The position numbers and the translations under genes were made by a program. Of a stretch of 64,000 nt of DNA, positions 27,765 through 36,577 are shown one piece after another. Numbering within the stretch: position 1 is the first letter of the stretch; every line of letters begins with the position of its first letter. This DNA is from a bacterium (lineage in GTDB: Bacteria; Bacillota; Bacilli; Lactobacillales; Streptococcaceae): positions 124,001-188,000 of the forward strand of contig CAJNCG010000002.1 of NCBI GenBank assembly GCA_905221205.1, in the 5' to 3' direction. The notes under the pieces are model-generated. The model made no database searches. It worked only from the letters and a program-made list of their open reading frames with translations, and had not been told where the DNA came from.

Positions 27765-29411
27765 ATGAAGCAGTTTTGGCTACATACGCTTCTAAGAACC
27801 TACAGTTCAGTTATGATGATTATTATTGCGAGTTTTGCAATTTTACTCTCTTACGCTGACTGGGATTCACGGGAAAAGGAAGCCCAGAGAGTGGCCCAGC
27901 GTGTAACCACTCGAACAGTCGAAGAGGTGGAATATTATTATCGCGAGTCAGCTCAACTAGCGCAAGATTTAGTAGCCAATCAAGACCGTATACAAGGGGT
28001 TTATAAGTACTTTAGCCTATCAACTTCTGAGTACTTTTATTGGCTGTTGGAGCATCAAGCAGCTTCGTCAACTTCTATTTCTCTGTATGAAAACATTGAT
28101 GATCTTTATGTCCAAAATGACTCTATAACGGGTGTTGCAATCGTCTTGCAGGATTTTAAAGAAGTTTATGTTTCAACAAGGGATAAAAGAAGTGGTCATA
28201 TCTTGCCTGCTGAGGCCTTTAAACCAGAGGCCAATAGTTTTGGAATTCCAGTTCTGGACCCAGCAACGGATCAATCTATAGGAGTGATTTACATCTCCTT
28301 GGATCCAGAAGTTTTATATCATGCCATTGACAATACCCGAGGTCATATTCCGATGGCTGTTACTGTGACATCACCATTTGATACGGAGATTTTTCATATT
28401 GGTGAGAGGGTCGATAGGGAACATGAGAACTGGTTTGTCGGTTTTACCTCTCATGGCTATCAGGTTCAGGTAGCAGTTCCTAAAAACTTTGTTTTACAAA
28501 GAACGGTGACCAGCTCTGCTTTGATTGTGGGCTTGAGCCTTCTCTTTATTGTCATTCTCTATCTGACTTTGAGGCAGACCTTTGCAAATTACCAAAAGCA
28601 GGTAGTGGATTTGGTGGATTCCATTCAAGCTATTGCCCAAGGAGAGGAAGGCCTTCGCATTGATACGCTTGAAAAGGATCAGGAATTGCTCTTAATCGCA
28701 GAGACCACCAATGATATGTTGGATCGCTTGGAAAAGAATATCCATGATATTTACCAGTTAGAACTCAGTCAAAAAGATGCCAATATGCGAGCCTTACAGG
28801 CGCAAATCAATCCTCATTTTATGTATAATACGCTGGAGTTTTTGCGTATGTACGCAGTCATGCAAAGTCAAGATGAGTTGGCAGATATCATTTATGAATT
28901 CAGTAGTCTCTTGCGTAACAATATTTCCGACGAAAGAGAGACCCTTCTCAAACAGGAATTAGAATTTTGCCGTAAATACAGCTATCTCTGCATGGTTCGC
29001 TATCCCAAGTCCATTGCCTATGGTTTCAAGATAGATCCAGAGTTAGAGAATATGAAAATTCCTAAGTTTACCTTGCAACCGCTGGTAGAAAATTATTTCG
29101 CGCATGGTGTTGACCACAGACGGACAGATAATGTGATTAGCATCAAGGCGCTTAAACAGGATGGTTTTGTAGAAATTTTGGTGGTCGATAATGGCCGTGG
29201 AATGTCGGTTGAAAAACTGACAAGTATTCGAGAAAAATTAAGTCAGAGACATTTTGAACACCAAGCCAGTTACAGTGATCAAAAGCAATCTATCGGGATT
29301 GTCAATGTCCATGAGCGTTTTGTGCTCTATTTTGGGGACCGCTATGCTATTACTATAGAGTCTGCAGAGCAAGCAGGTGTTCAGTATCGTATTACAATTC
29401 AAGATGAGTAG
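27765..29411 (+). CDS. hk07: sensor histidine kinase of TCS07 (YesM family)
   Basis: 548 residues from ATG 27765, one base after the YesL stop; an upstream in-frame ATG at 27684 lies inside YesL. A membrane helix near 15-30, an extracellular sensing region to about 250, a second helix near 250-270, then a HAMP-like linker. The phospho-acceptor segment QINPHFMYNTLEFLRM (His near 350) belongs to the His_kinase family of YesM/LytS type. The ATPase has VDNGRGMS. It pairs with the adjacent regulator. Pneumococcal TCS07 has been linked to host-glycan use; the signal here is inferred. Confidence 0.92.
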   Translation: MKQFWLHTLLRTYSSVMMIIIASFAILLSYADWDSREKEAQRVAQRVTTRTVEEVEYYYRESAQLAQDLVANQDRIQGVYKYFSLSTSEYFYWLLEHQAASSTSISLYENIDDLYVQNDSITGVAIVLQDFKEVYVSTRDKRSGHILPAEAFKPEANSFGIPVLDPATDQSIGVIYISLDPEVLYHAIDNTRGHIPMAVTVTSPFDTEIFHIGERVDREHENWFVGFTSHGYQVQVAVPKNFVLQRTVTSSALIVGLSLLFIVILYLTLRQTFANYQKQVVDLVDSIQAIAQGEEGLRIDTLEKDQELLLIAETTNDMLDRLEKNIHDIYQLELSQKDANMRALQAQINPHFMYNTLEFLRMYAVMQSQDELADIIYEFSSLLRNNISDERETLLKQELEFCRKYSYLCMVRYPKSIAYGFKIDPELENMKIPKFTLQPLVENYFAHGVDHRRTDNVISIKALKQDGFVEILVVDNGRGMSVEKLTSIREKLSQRHFEHQASYSDQKQSIGIVNVHERFVLYFGDRYAITIESAEQAGVQYRITIQDE

Positions 29412-29422
29412 AAAGGGAGAAA

Positions 29423-30709
29423 ATGTATAAAGTATTATTAGTAGATGATGAGTACATGGTGACAGAAGGTCTGAAGCGTTTGATTCCCTTTGATAAGTGG
29501 GATATGGAGGTCGTCGCAACAGCCAGTCATGCCGATGAAGCTATAGAATATGTCCAAGAAAATCCAGTAGATGTAGTCATTTCAGATGTCAACATGCCCG
29601 ATAAAACAGGGCTTGACATGATTCGGGAAATGAAAGAAATCTTACCAGATGCCGCCTATATCCTGCTCTCGGGTTATCAGGAGTTTGATTACGTAAAAAG
29701 AGCAATGAACCTTAGTGTGGTGGACTATTTGGTCAAGCCTGTTGATAAGGTAGAGTTGGGAAATCTGCTGGAGAAGATTGCAGGTCAGCTCGGCGAGAGA
29801 GGAAAGAAAAGTCAGACCCTCAGTCAAGATTTAGACGAGGCTGGATTTGTTAGTTATTTAGGGGATAAGGAGAATTGGTGGATAGGCCTATCCAAGGAAA
29901 AACAAGGTTCTTTTACCATTCCCTACTATGTCTTGGGGCAAGACTGGCAGATTTTCATTTCTGACCAACCCCTAGATGGTTTAGTCGTTACTCCCTTTGA
30001 AGCTCCTTATCAAGAACACTTTGAACGCTGGAAGCTGAATGCTGAGAAAGCCATCTTTTACGGCTCTGTAAATCTGCAGCAGTCTCAGAGTCTCTTTGCC
30101 TATTACGAACCGATTTATAGGGTTATCATTCAGGGAAATCTCAATCAAATCGTGGAAGAATTGAACCTTTTGGAGAAGGTGGTTCTTGAAAATACACCGC
30201 GTGTTCCCATTACCAAACAGCTTTTTATCCAGTTTGTCATGGATGTCTTTCATTTGTTTGAACATCTAAAGGCTGATGATTTGACGGATATTGTCAAAAC
30301 GATTCATGCTATTCAAACCTTCGATGAATTGGTTCCTTATATCAAGGAAACTCTGACTCGATTCTTTGGACAATATCGTATGAATGAAAATGTGGTCAGT
30401 GTTCTGGAAGTTATTGGGCGTGATTATCAGAAAGAACTTTCCCTTAAGGATATCAGTAAGGATCTCTTTATCAATCCTGTCTATCTGGGGCAGTTGATTA
30501 AGCGAGAAACCAATTCGACCTTTGCAGAACTTTTAAACAAACAACGCATCAAGGCTGCCCAGCAACTCTTACTTTCAACTAATGACAGTATCGAAGATAT
30601 TTGTTATGCTGTTGGTTACAGTAATGTTGGATATTTCTATAAAGTGTTCCGAAAATTGTGCGGGAAATCGCCGAAAGCCTACAGAAAACAGGTGGAAACG
30701 ACACTATAA
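29423..30709 (+). CDS. rr07: AraC-type response regulator of TCS07 (YesN family)
   Basis: 428 residues. Receiver domain residues 1-120 with VLLVDDEYMVTEGL and the phosphorylated Asp near 55 (VVISDVNMPDK). The C-terminal ~100 residues are an AraC helix-turn-helix pair (LSLKDISKDLFINPVYLGQL, then IEDICYAVGYSNVGYFYKVF). The middle ~200 residues have no clear domain. It follows the kinase by 11 bases with a GGGAGA site. Confidence 0.94.
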   Translation: MYKVLLVDDEYMVTEGLKRLIPFDKWDMEVVATASHADEAIEYVQENPVDVVISDVNMPDKTGLDMIREMKEILPDAAYILLSGYQEFDYVKRAMNLSVVDYLVKPVDKVELGNLLEKIAGQLGERGKKSQTLSQDLDEAGFVSYLGDKENWWIGLSKEKQGSFTIPYYVLGQDWQIFISDQPLDGLVVTPFEAPYQEHFERWKLNAEKAIFYGSVNLQQSQSLFAYYEPIYRVIIQGNLNQIVEELNLLEKVVLENTPRVPITKQLFIQFVMDVFHLFEHLKADDLTDIVKTIHAIQTFDELVPYIKETLTRFFGQYRMNENVVSVLEVIGRDYQKELSLKDISKDLFINPVYLGQLIKRETNSTFAELLNKQRIKAAQQLLLSTNDSIEDICYAVGYSNVGYFYKVFRKLCGKSPKAYRKQVETTL

Positions 30710-30712
30710 TAT

Positions 30713-30741
30713 TTGTATTCCCTTACAAAAGGTGCTATAAT
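30713..30741 (+). promoter_or_regulatory. promoter of the unknown four-helix membrane protein gene
   Basis: TTGTAT (30713-30718), 17 bases, TG-C-TATAAT with the -10 at 30736-30741. Confidence 0.65.
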
Positions 30742-30769
30742 ATCAATAATAATATCAGGAGGTTCTATC

Positions 30770-31303
30770 ATGAAAAAGAAACCGATTTACCTTTGGGTCT
30801 TGCTAATCTTGTCTGCTCTTATTTCAGCTATGTCTCTGTTTGGAATGTTGAGTCCCTTACCTAGCAAAGAATCCCTTCGTGCCGCTCAGAAACAGGTTGC
30901 AGGGGTCAGTGCTCAGCAATTAGAAGACCAGCTTAATTACACCTATAGAGTAGCAGAATCAACTCATTCTATTTTTAATATGGCCTTGATTGTGCTATCT
31001 GCTATTTTAGTGGTAGTAGCTATTGTCTTCCTTGTTCGTAAGAATTTGCAATATGCAAACTATACTTATGTCGGCTATGTTTTGCTAGCCATTATTGGTT
31101 CGATTTATAGCTATGTGACTTTACAAGATGCTGTGCAGTTAGTTCACGATGAGACCATGCGTTTAGGGATAAGTGTTATTTCACAAGCCGTTAGCATTCT
31201 CTATATCGTCATCAATGTTCTCTTCCTAGCCCTTGTCTTTTACAAGATGTGGCGTCAACAAAAAGCCTTGGCGGAAGAAGAGGAAACAGAAGAACTTGCC
31301 TAA
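30770..31303 (+). CDS. hypothetical membrane protein
   Basis: 177 residues from ATG 30770 behind a perfect AGGAGG; the longer start at 30713 overlaps the promoter and is rejected. A membrane helix lies near 7-26, a charged extracellular segment to about 60 (LPSKESLRAAQKQVAGVSAQ), then three further helices and an acidic tail (EEEETEEL). Four-helix topology with one soluble loop; no family recognised. It is monocistronic with promoter and terminator. Conserved in pneumococci at the same place by recall. Confidence 0.75.
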   Translation: MKKKPIYLWVLLILSALISAMSLFGMLSPLPSKESLRAAQKQVAGVSAQQLEDQLNYTYRVAESTHSIFNMALIVLSAILVVVAIVFLVRKNLQYANYTYVGYVLLAIIGSIYSYVTLQDAVQLVHDETMRLGISVISQAVSILYIVINVLFLALVFYKMWRQQKALAEEEETEELA

Positions 31304-31312
31304 GTATTGACA

Positions 31313-31353
31313 AAAAATAACTATCAAGTTACAATCTTGGTAGTTATTTTTCG
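31313..31353 (+). terminator. terminator
   Basis: AAAAATAACTATCAAG pairs with CTTGGTAGTTATTTTT (one G-U), 7-base loop. Confidence 0.85.
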
Positions 31354-31380
31354 ATTATAGATAAAATCATGGAGGTAAAT

Positions 31381-31845
31381 ATGAAGACAATTTCTTTAGT
31401 TTATATTAGTCTGAGTGGCAATACTGAAAGTTTTGTGACGCGCTTGAAAGACTATCTCTTGTCCCAGTACGAGGGGATTGAGGTTCAAAAGATTCATATC
31501 AAGGATTTGGTCAAGGAAGGTCATGATTTCTATGAAATGGACCATCCTTATGTCGCTTTTTTACCGACCTACCTTGAAGGTGGGAATGGTGTGGATAACG
31601 GAGATGTTGAAATCTTGACAACACCAGTGGGAGATTTTATCGCCTATGGTGACAATGCTAGTAAGTGTTTTGGCGTGGTTGGTTCAGGAAATCGCAACTT
31701 TAATAACCAATACTGCCTGACAGCCAAGCAATACAGTCAACGTTTTGGCTTCCCTGTCTTGGCTGACTTTGAGATGCGGGGCATGCTGGGAGATATCAAA
31801 CGTGTGGCAGCTATTATCGCAGATTTGTATGAGTTGGAAAGTTGA
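31381..31845 (+). CDS. nrdI: NrdI flavodoxin
   Basis: 154 residues from ATG 31381 after GGAGGT; the extra residues from 31369 overlap that site. The flavin phosphate loop [12 protein letters not shown] is at about residues 7-18, with [14 protein letters not shown] near 63 and [12 protein letters not shown] near 101. NrdI supplies the oxidant that assembles the dimanganese-tyrosyl cofactor of class Ib ribonucleotide reductase. It is alone here, without nrdE/nrdF, which is normal in this group. Confidence 0.92.
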   Translation: MKTISLVYISLSGNTESFVTRLKDYLLSQYEGIEVQKIHIKDLVKEGHDFYEMDHPYVAFLPTYLEGGNGVDNGDVEILTTPVGDFIAYGDNASKCFGVVGSGNRNFNNQYCLTAKQYSQRFGFPVLADFEMRGMLGDIKRVAAIIADLYELES

Positions 31846-31892
31846 GCTTAGGCTTGGCTTTTTTATTATTCCAAGCAGTTTTATCAAAGCTC

Positions 31893-32351
31893 TTACTTTC
31901 TATGCTCCAAGAGTTGATTGATGTGGTCTACTTTTTTAGACTCTCTTTTATAGAGAATAGCCCAAATGATGAGGTAGACAATCGCAAACTCGATAATGAG
32001 CTGGAGATAGAAGATCCAGTGGAAGGGGAACCAACCAGCCAGAGTTGCTAGTGGAACAAAGCCAGCCAGCATGAGGAAAAAATGAGTCAGAGTGGCACGG
32101 AGCATGCTCCAGTCACGGCTGAATAAGCGGTTGCCAAAGTTGAAGAGCATACCGATAGCTGCCCAGATAAGTGTGCAGTAGAGCAAGACCAGGGCACCGC
32201 GAACCTGATGCTGAGCCATCACTTGGCCGATGAGAGAGTAGGGATTTAGTGGGGCATAAGTACTCGGTGCATAAATGAGTGAAAAGATGATAGAGAGGAT
32301 GAGGCCGATAAGAACACCGGCGGCTGCATCGTGAAATACTTGTTTTTTCAT
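31893..32351 (-). CDS. DUF3021 membrane protein, partner of the LytTR regulator
   Basis: 152 residues with four membrane helices (GVLIGLILSIIFSLIYAP, LVLLYCTLIWAAIGMLF, FFLMLAGFVPLATLAG, LIIEFAIVYLIIWAIL) and a basic tail. The DUF3021 family is routinely coupled to a LytTR DNA-binding protein, forming a LytTR regulatory system in which the membrane protein inhibits its partner. It overlaps the LytTR gene by 4 bases, so the two are translationally coupled. The signal is unknown. Confidence 0.88.
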   Translation of the reverse strand: MKKQVFHDAAAGVLIGLILSIIFSLIYAPSTYAPLNPYSLIGQVMAQHQVRGALVLLYCTLIWAAIGMLFNFGNRLFSRDWSMLRATLTHFFLMLAGFVPLATLAGWFPFHWIFYLQLIIEFAIVYLIIWAILYKRESKKVDHINQLLEHRK

Positions 32352-32788
32352 AGTTCTAATTTCTCCTTGATGGTTTTTAGGTAACGGCGTGAAGAGTAGG
32401 TGAAGCTTTCGTTTTTTAGAAAGATTTCTACCAGACCATTGGGCGTGAGCTTGAGGTGAGAGATGGAATTGATATTGATGATTTCTGATTGCGAAATTTG
32501 GATAAAATTGGTTGGCAAGAGTTCAAGAACCTGATAGAGTCGTAAATCAATGGTGTAGGTCTGACCTGCCGTTTCTGCCAGAACCTTCCGATTCTCGATA
32601 TAGAAGCGTTGAATCTTGCCAATCTCAACTAGATAGACTTGATCATTGATTTTCCCTTTGATTTTTTCTTTGAGGTCCAGATTTTCTGCGAACTCGATGA
32701 CTTTTTGGATTTTCTCGGTTTCTTGAGGTGCTTGGACAATCAGTTTTTCCTCCTCGTAAGACTCACTAATCTGTAGTTCTACTTTCAT
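32348..32788 (-). CDS. LytTR-domain transcriptional regulator
   Basis: 146 residues from ATG 32788, preceded by AAGGAGAG; the longer start at 32851 lacks support. There is no receiver domain. An N-terminal alpha/beta segment is followed by a LytTR DNA-binding domain from about residue 55 (YLVEIGKIQRFYIENRKVLA, LELLPTNFIQISQSEIINI, SFTYSSRRYLKTIKEKL). With DUF3021 it forms a LytTR regulatory system of the HdrRM/BrsRM kind, which in S. mutans governs competence and bacteriocin genes. Direct repeats upstream suggest autoactivation. Confidence 0.9.
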   Translation of the reverse strand: MKVELQISESYEEEKLIVQAPQETEKIQKVIEFAENLDLKEKIKGKINDQVYLVEIGKIQRFYIENRKVLAETAGQTYTIDLRLYQVLELLPTNFIQISQSEIININSISHLKLTPNGLVEIFLKNESFTYSSRRYLKTIKEKLEL

Positions 32789-32852
32789 AAATTTCTCTCC
32801 TTGTTTTTCATACAAAATTGTGATCACTTCTTGTACACCTTTATTAAACACT

Positions 32853-32910
32853 ATTTTACGACACCTGGCAAGGGACTTTGTCTATGTGGGGGGATTTGGT
32901 TCCTATGTGG
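32853..32910 (-). promoter_or_regulatory. LytTR operon promoter with a 21-bp-spaced direct repeat
   Basis: On the minus strand CCACATAG occurs twice, exactly 21 bp apart (plus-strand 32882-32889 and 32903-32910), the two-turn spacing used by LytTR proteins. Downstream is a -10 TAAAAT (32858-32853) with a poor -35, the layout of an activator-dependent promoter. Confidence 0.5.
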
Positions 32911-32937
32911 TGGAGCTTTTCTGTCCTATCTGAAATA

Positions 32938-32946
32938 TGGTATAAT
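32938..32946 (+). promoter_or_regulatory. extended -10 promoter of mutL
   Basis: TG-G-TATAAT, 47 bases before the mutL start. Confidence 0.6.
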
Positions 32947-32993
32947 AGCACTAATCAATTTCTAGAAAAAAAGATACGGAAAGGGGCTGAAAA

Positions 32994-34943
32994 ATGTCTC
33001 ATATTATTGAATTGCCAGAGGTGTTGGCAAACCAGATCGCGGCAGGAGAGGTTATCGAACGTCCTGCCAGTGTGGTTAAAGAGTTGGTAGAAAATGCCAT
33101 TGACGCTGGTTCTAGCCAGATTATCATTGAGATTGAGGAAGCTGGCCTCAAGAAAATTCAAATCACAGATAATGGTCATGGAATTGCCCACGATGAAGTG
33201 GAATTGGCCCTGCGTCGTCATGCGACCAGTAAAATAAAAAATCAGGCAGACCTCTTTCGAATTCGGACGCTCGGTTTTCGTGGTGAAGCCTTGCCTTCTA
33301 TTGCGTCTGTCAGTATCTTGACTCTGTTGACGGCGGTGGATGGTGCGAGTCATGGGACCAAGCTCGTTGCGCGTGGGGGAGAAGTAGAAGAAATCATCCC
33401 AGCGACCAGTCCAGTGGGAACCAAGGTTTGTGTGGAGGACCTCTTTTTCAACACGCCTGCCCGTCTTAAGTATATGAAGAGTCAGCAAGCGGAGCTGTCT
33501 CATATCATTGATATTGTCAACCGTCTGGGCTTGGCCCATCCTGAGATTTCCTTCAGTTTGATTAGTGATGGCAAGGAAATGACGCGGACAGCAGGGACTG
33601 CTCAACTGCGCCAAGCTATCGCAGGAATTTATGGTTTGGCGAGTGCCAAGAAGATGATTGAGATTGAGAATTCTGACCTAGATTTCGAAATTTCAGGTTT
33701 TGTTTCCTTGCCTGAGTTGACTCGTGCCAATCGCAATTATATCAGCCTCTTTATCAATGGCCGTTATATCAAGAATTTCCTGCTTAATCGTGCTATTTTG
33801 GATGGTTACGGAAGCAAGCTTATGGTGGGCCGTTTTCCACTGGCTGTCATTCATATCCATATTGACCCTTATCTAGCGGATGTCAATGTGCATCCGACTA
33901 AGCAAGAGGTGCGGATTTCCAAGGAAAAAGAGCTGATGACCCTGGTTTCAGAAGCTATTGCAAATAGTCTCAAGGAACAAACCTTGATACCAGATGCCTT
34001 GGAAAATCTTGCCAAATCGACCGTGCGCAATCGTGAGAAGGTGGAGCAAACTATTCTCCCCCTCAAAGAAAATACGCTTTACTATGAAAAGACAGAGGCA
34101 ACTAGACCTAGCCAAGCTGAGGTGGCTGATTATCAGGTAGAATTGACCGATGAAGGACAGGATTTGACCCTGTTTGCCAAAGAAACCTTGGATCAATTGA
34201 CTAAGCCAGCAAAACTGCATTTTGCAGAGAGAAAGCCTGCTAACTATGACCAACTAGACCATCCAGAGTTAGATCTAGCTAGTCTTGATAAGGCTTATGA
34301 TAAGCTGGAGCGAGAAGAATCATCCAGCTTCCCAGAGTTGGAATTTTTCGGGCAAATGCACGGGACTTATCTCTTTGCCCAAGGGCGAGATGGGCTCTAT
34401 ATCATAGACCAGCATGCGGCTCAGGAACGGGTCAAGTATGAGGAATATCGTGAAAGCATTGGCGATGTTGATCAGAGCCAGCAGCAACTGCTAGTGCCCT
34501 ACATCTTTGAATTTCCTGCGGATGATGCCCTGCGTCTCAAGGAAAAAATGCCTCTTTTGGAGGAAGTGGGCGTTTTTTTAGCAGAGTACGGAGAAAATCA
34601 ATTTATTCTGCGTGAACATCCTATTTGGATGGCAGAGGAAGAAATCGAGTCTGGTATCTATGAAATGTGCGATATGCTCCTTTTGACCAAGGAAGTTTCT
34701 ATCAAGAAATACCGAGCAGAGCTGGCTATCATGATGTCCTGCAAGCGGTCTATTAAGGCCAATCATCGTATTGATGATCATTCAGCTAGACAACTCCTCT
34801 ATCAGCTTTCTCAATGTGACAATCCCTACAACTGTCCCCACGGACGTCCTGTTTTGGTGCATTTCACCAAGTCGGATATGGAAAAGATGTTCCGACGTAT
34901 TCAGGAAAATCACACCAGTCTCCGTGAGTTGGGGAAATATTAA
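32994..34943 (+). CDS. mutL: DNA mismatch repair protein MutL (HexB)
   Basis: 649 residues. GHKL ATPase motifs: ENAIDAGSS near 38, DNGHGIA near 60, [10 protein letters not shown] near 93. The C-terminal endonuclease/dimerisation part contains [14 protein letters not shown] (the DQHA-x2-E-x4-E metal motif) and CPHGRP near 622. It works with MutS (HexA), encoded elsewhere in mitis-group genomes, to correct mismatches in replication and transformation. It starts the mutL-ruvA-tag cluster. Confidence 0.96.
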   Translation: MSHIIELPEVLANQIAAGEVIERPASVVKELVENAIDAGSSQIIIEIEEAGLKKIQITDNGHGIAHDEVELALRRHATSKIKNQADLFRIRTLGFRGEALPSIASVSILTLLTAVDGASHGTKLVARGGEVEEIIPATSPVGTKVCVEDLFFNTPARLKYMKSQQAELSHIIDIVNRLGLAHPEISFSLISDGKEMTRTAGTAQLRQAIAGIYGLASAKKMIEIENSDLDFEISGFVSLPELTRANRNYISLFINGRYIKNFLLNRAILDGYGSKLMVGRFPLAVIHIHIDPYLADVNVHPTKQEVRISKEKELMTLVSEAIANSLKEQTLIPDALENLAKSTVRNREKVEQTILPLKENTLYYEKTEATRPSQAEVADYQVELTDEGQDLTLFAKETLDQLTKPAKLHFAERKPANYDQLDHPELDLASLDKAYDKLEREESSSFPELEFFGQMHGTYLFAQGRDGLYIIDQHAAQERVKYEEYRESIGDVDQSQQQLLVPYIFEFPADDALRLKEKMPLLEEVGVFLAEYGENQFILREHPIWMAEEEIESGIYEMCDMLLLTKEVSIKKYRAELAIMMSCKRSIKANHRIDDHSARQLLYQLSQCDNPYNCPHGRPVLVHFTKSDMEKMFRRIQENHTSLRELGKY

Positions 34944-34958
34944 ACTAAAAGGAAAACT

Positions 34959-35552
34959 ATGTACGAATATTTAAAAGGAATCATTACTAAAATCACTGCT
35001 AAATATATTGTTCTTGAAACCAATGGTATCGGCTATATCCTACATGTGGCCAATCCCTATGCCTACTCAGGACAGGTCAATCAAGAAGCTCAAATTTATG
35101 TGCACCAGGTCGTGCGTGAGGATGCCCATCTACTTTATGGATTTCGTTCAGAAGACGAGAAAAAGCTCTTTCTCAGTCTGATTTCGGTCTCTGGGATTGG
35201 TCCTGTATCAGCTCTTGCTATTATCGCTGCTGATGACAATGCTGGCTTGGTTCAAGCCATCGAAACAAAGAACATCACCTACTTGACCAAGTTCCCTAAA
35301 ATTGGCAAGAAAACAGCCCAGCAGATGGTGCTGGACTTGGAAGGCAAGGTAGTAGTTGCAGGAGATGACCTTCCTGCTAAGGTGGCAGTGCAAGCAAGCG
35401 CTGAAAACCAAGAACTGGAAGAAGCCATGGAAGCCATGTTGGCACTGGGCTACAAGGCAACTGAACTCAAGAAAATCAAGAAATTCTTTGAAGGAACGAC
35501 AGATACAGCAGAAAACTACATCAAGTCTGCCCTCAAAATGTTGGTCAAATAG
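34959..35552 (+). CDS. ruvA: Holliday junction DNA helicase subunit RuvA
   Basis: 197 residues. An OB-fold N-terminus ([20 protein letters not shown]), helix-hairpin-helix segments ([15 protein letters not shown] and [16 protein letters not shown]), and a C-terminal RuvB-contacting domain ([14 protein letters not shown]). It binds junctions and recruits RuvB for branch migration. It follows mutL by 15 bases. Confidence 0.96.
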   Translation: MYEYLKGIITKITAKYIVLETNGIGYILHVANPYAYSGQVNQEAQIYVHQVVREDAHLLYGFRSEDEKKLFLSLISVSGIGPVSALAIIAADDNAGLVQAIETKNITYLTKFPKIGKKTAQQMVLDLEGKVVVAGDDLPAKVAVQASAENQELEEAMEAMLALGYKATELKKIKKFFEGTTDTAENYIKSALKMLVK

Positions 35553-35561
35553 GAGCAGAGC

Positions 35562-36125
35562 ATGACAAAACGTTGTTCGTGGGTCAAGATGACCAATCTG
35601 CTCTACATTGCCTATCATGATGAGGAGTGGGGGCAGCCTCTCCATGATGATCAAGCATTGTTTGAGTTATTGTGTATGGAAACCTATCAGGCAGGCTTGT
35701 CTTGGGAAACGGTACTCAACAAACGCCAAGCTTTCCGAGAAGCCTTTCATGGCTATCAAATTCAAGCGGTGGCAGACATGACCGACACCGAGTTGGAAGC
35801 CTTGCTGGAGAATCCAGCCATCATTCGGAATAGAGCCAAGATTTTTGCTACACGCGCTAACGCCCAAGCATTTTTACGACTACAGGAAGAATATGGCTCT
35901 TTTGATGCCTATCTTTGGTCTTTTGTTGAGGGGAAAACGATCGTTAACGATGTTCCCGATTACCGCCAAGCCCCAGCTAAAACACCCTTGTCTGAAAGAT
36001 TGGCCAAAGATCTCAAAAAACGAGGCTTCAAGTTCACAGGCCCGGTCGCCATCTTGTCTTTTCTACAAGCAGCAGGTCTAGTTGATGACCATGAGAATGA
36101 TTGTGAGTGGAAAAGCGGTCACTAG
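35562..36125 (+). CDS. tag: DNA-3-methyladenine glycosylase I
   Basis: 187 residues, normal length. Zinc-snap residues at both ends are visible: Cys near residue 4 (KRCSW) and His near 17 (YHDEEWG), paired with the C-terminal HENDCEW. The catalytic/binding region has ETYQAGLSWETVL. It excises 3-methyladenine from alkylated DNA. It is 9 bases after ruvA and closes the repair cluster. Confidence 0.95.
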   Translation: MTKRCSWVKMTNLLYIAYHDEEWGQPLHDDQALFELLCMETYQAGLSWETVLNKRQAFREAFHGYQIQAVADMTDTELEALLENPAIIRNRAKIFATRANAQAFLRLQEEYGSFDAYLWSFVEGKTIVNDVPDYRQAPAKTPLSERLAKDLKKRGFKFTGPVAILSFLQAAGLVDDHENDCEWKSGH

Positions 36126-36154
36126 TGTGTACAGGTAACTAGCATATCTGAGAA

Positions 36155-36194
36155 TATATAAAAAGCTGAGAAATTTTTCCCAGCTTTTTATATA
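36155..36194. terminator. bidirectional terminator between tag and SemiSWEET genes
   Basis: TATATAAAAAGCTG (36155-36168) pairs with CAGCTTTTTATATA (36181-36194); A- and T-rich on both sides. Confidence 0.85.
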
Positions 36195-36208
36195 TACTAT
36201 TAGATTGG

Positions 36209-36472
36209 TTAGAGTGAAGTCAGAAAAGTGATTCCACCTAAAATAACACCAGCTGAATTTGGAATGATTAGTATCCAATCCTTCTTAGGTTCCTTTGTCC
36301 ATCCATAAATAACCCAGATTAAGCAAGATATTGCAGCTGATAAAGGTTGAAATGGTTGAGCTTTATTTCCCTCTAAATTAGCGATAATTTGAGGTATGTA
36401 GGCAATAAATACTATAATTCCAATAAAGGCACCAATAGAACCTACGATTCGATTAATTTTTTGTTTTGTCAT
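36209..36472 (-). CDS. SemiSWEET / PQ-loop sugar transporter
   Basis: 87 residues from ATG 36472, which follows AAGGAGGT; the longer start at 36532 reads through that site. Three membrane helices (IVGSIGAFIGIIVFIAYIPQ, then AAISCLIWVIYGW and LIIPNSAGVILGGITFL) form one MtN3/PQ-loop bundle, with the PQ pair near residue 28. SemiSWEETs dimerise to facilitate sugar diffusion. Short intergenic leader, no partner genes. Confidence 0.88.
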   Translation of the reverse strand: MTKQKINRIVGSIGAFIGIIVFIAYIPQIIANLEGNKAQPFQPLSAAISCLIWVIYGWTKEPKKDWILIIPNSAGVILGGITFLTSL

Positions 36473-36577
36473 ATACACCTCCTTCAAAAGGATATCATAG
36501 AAATTAGCGAAATGCAATAAATTCAGATACAAATTGTAACGAAAACCAATACAAAAGCATAAAAATAGAGAAACTAT

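Noticed and set aside
31842..32051. 69-codon plus-strand ORF after nrdI
   Set aside because: Antisense to the DUF3021 gene, with no binding site; the codon pattern is that of the opposite strand.
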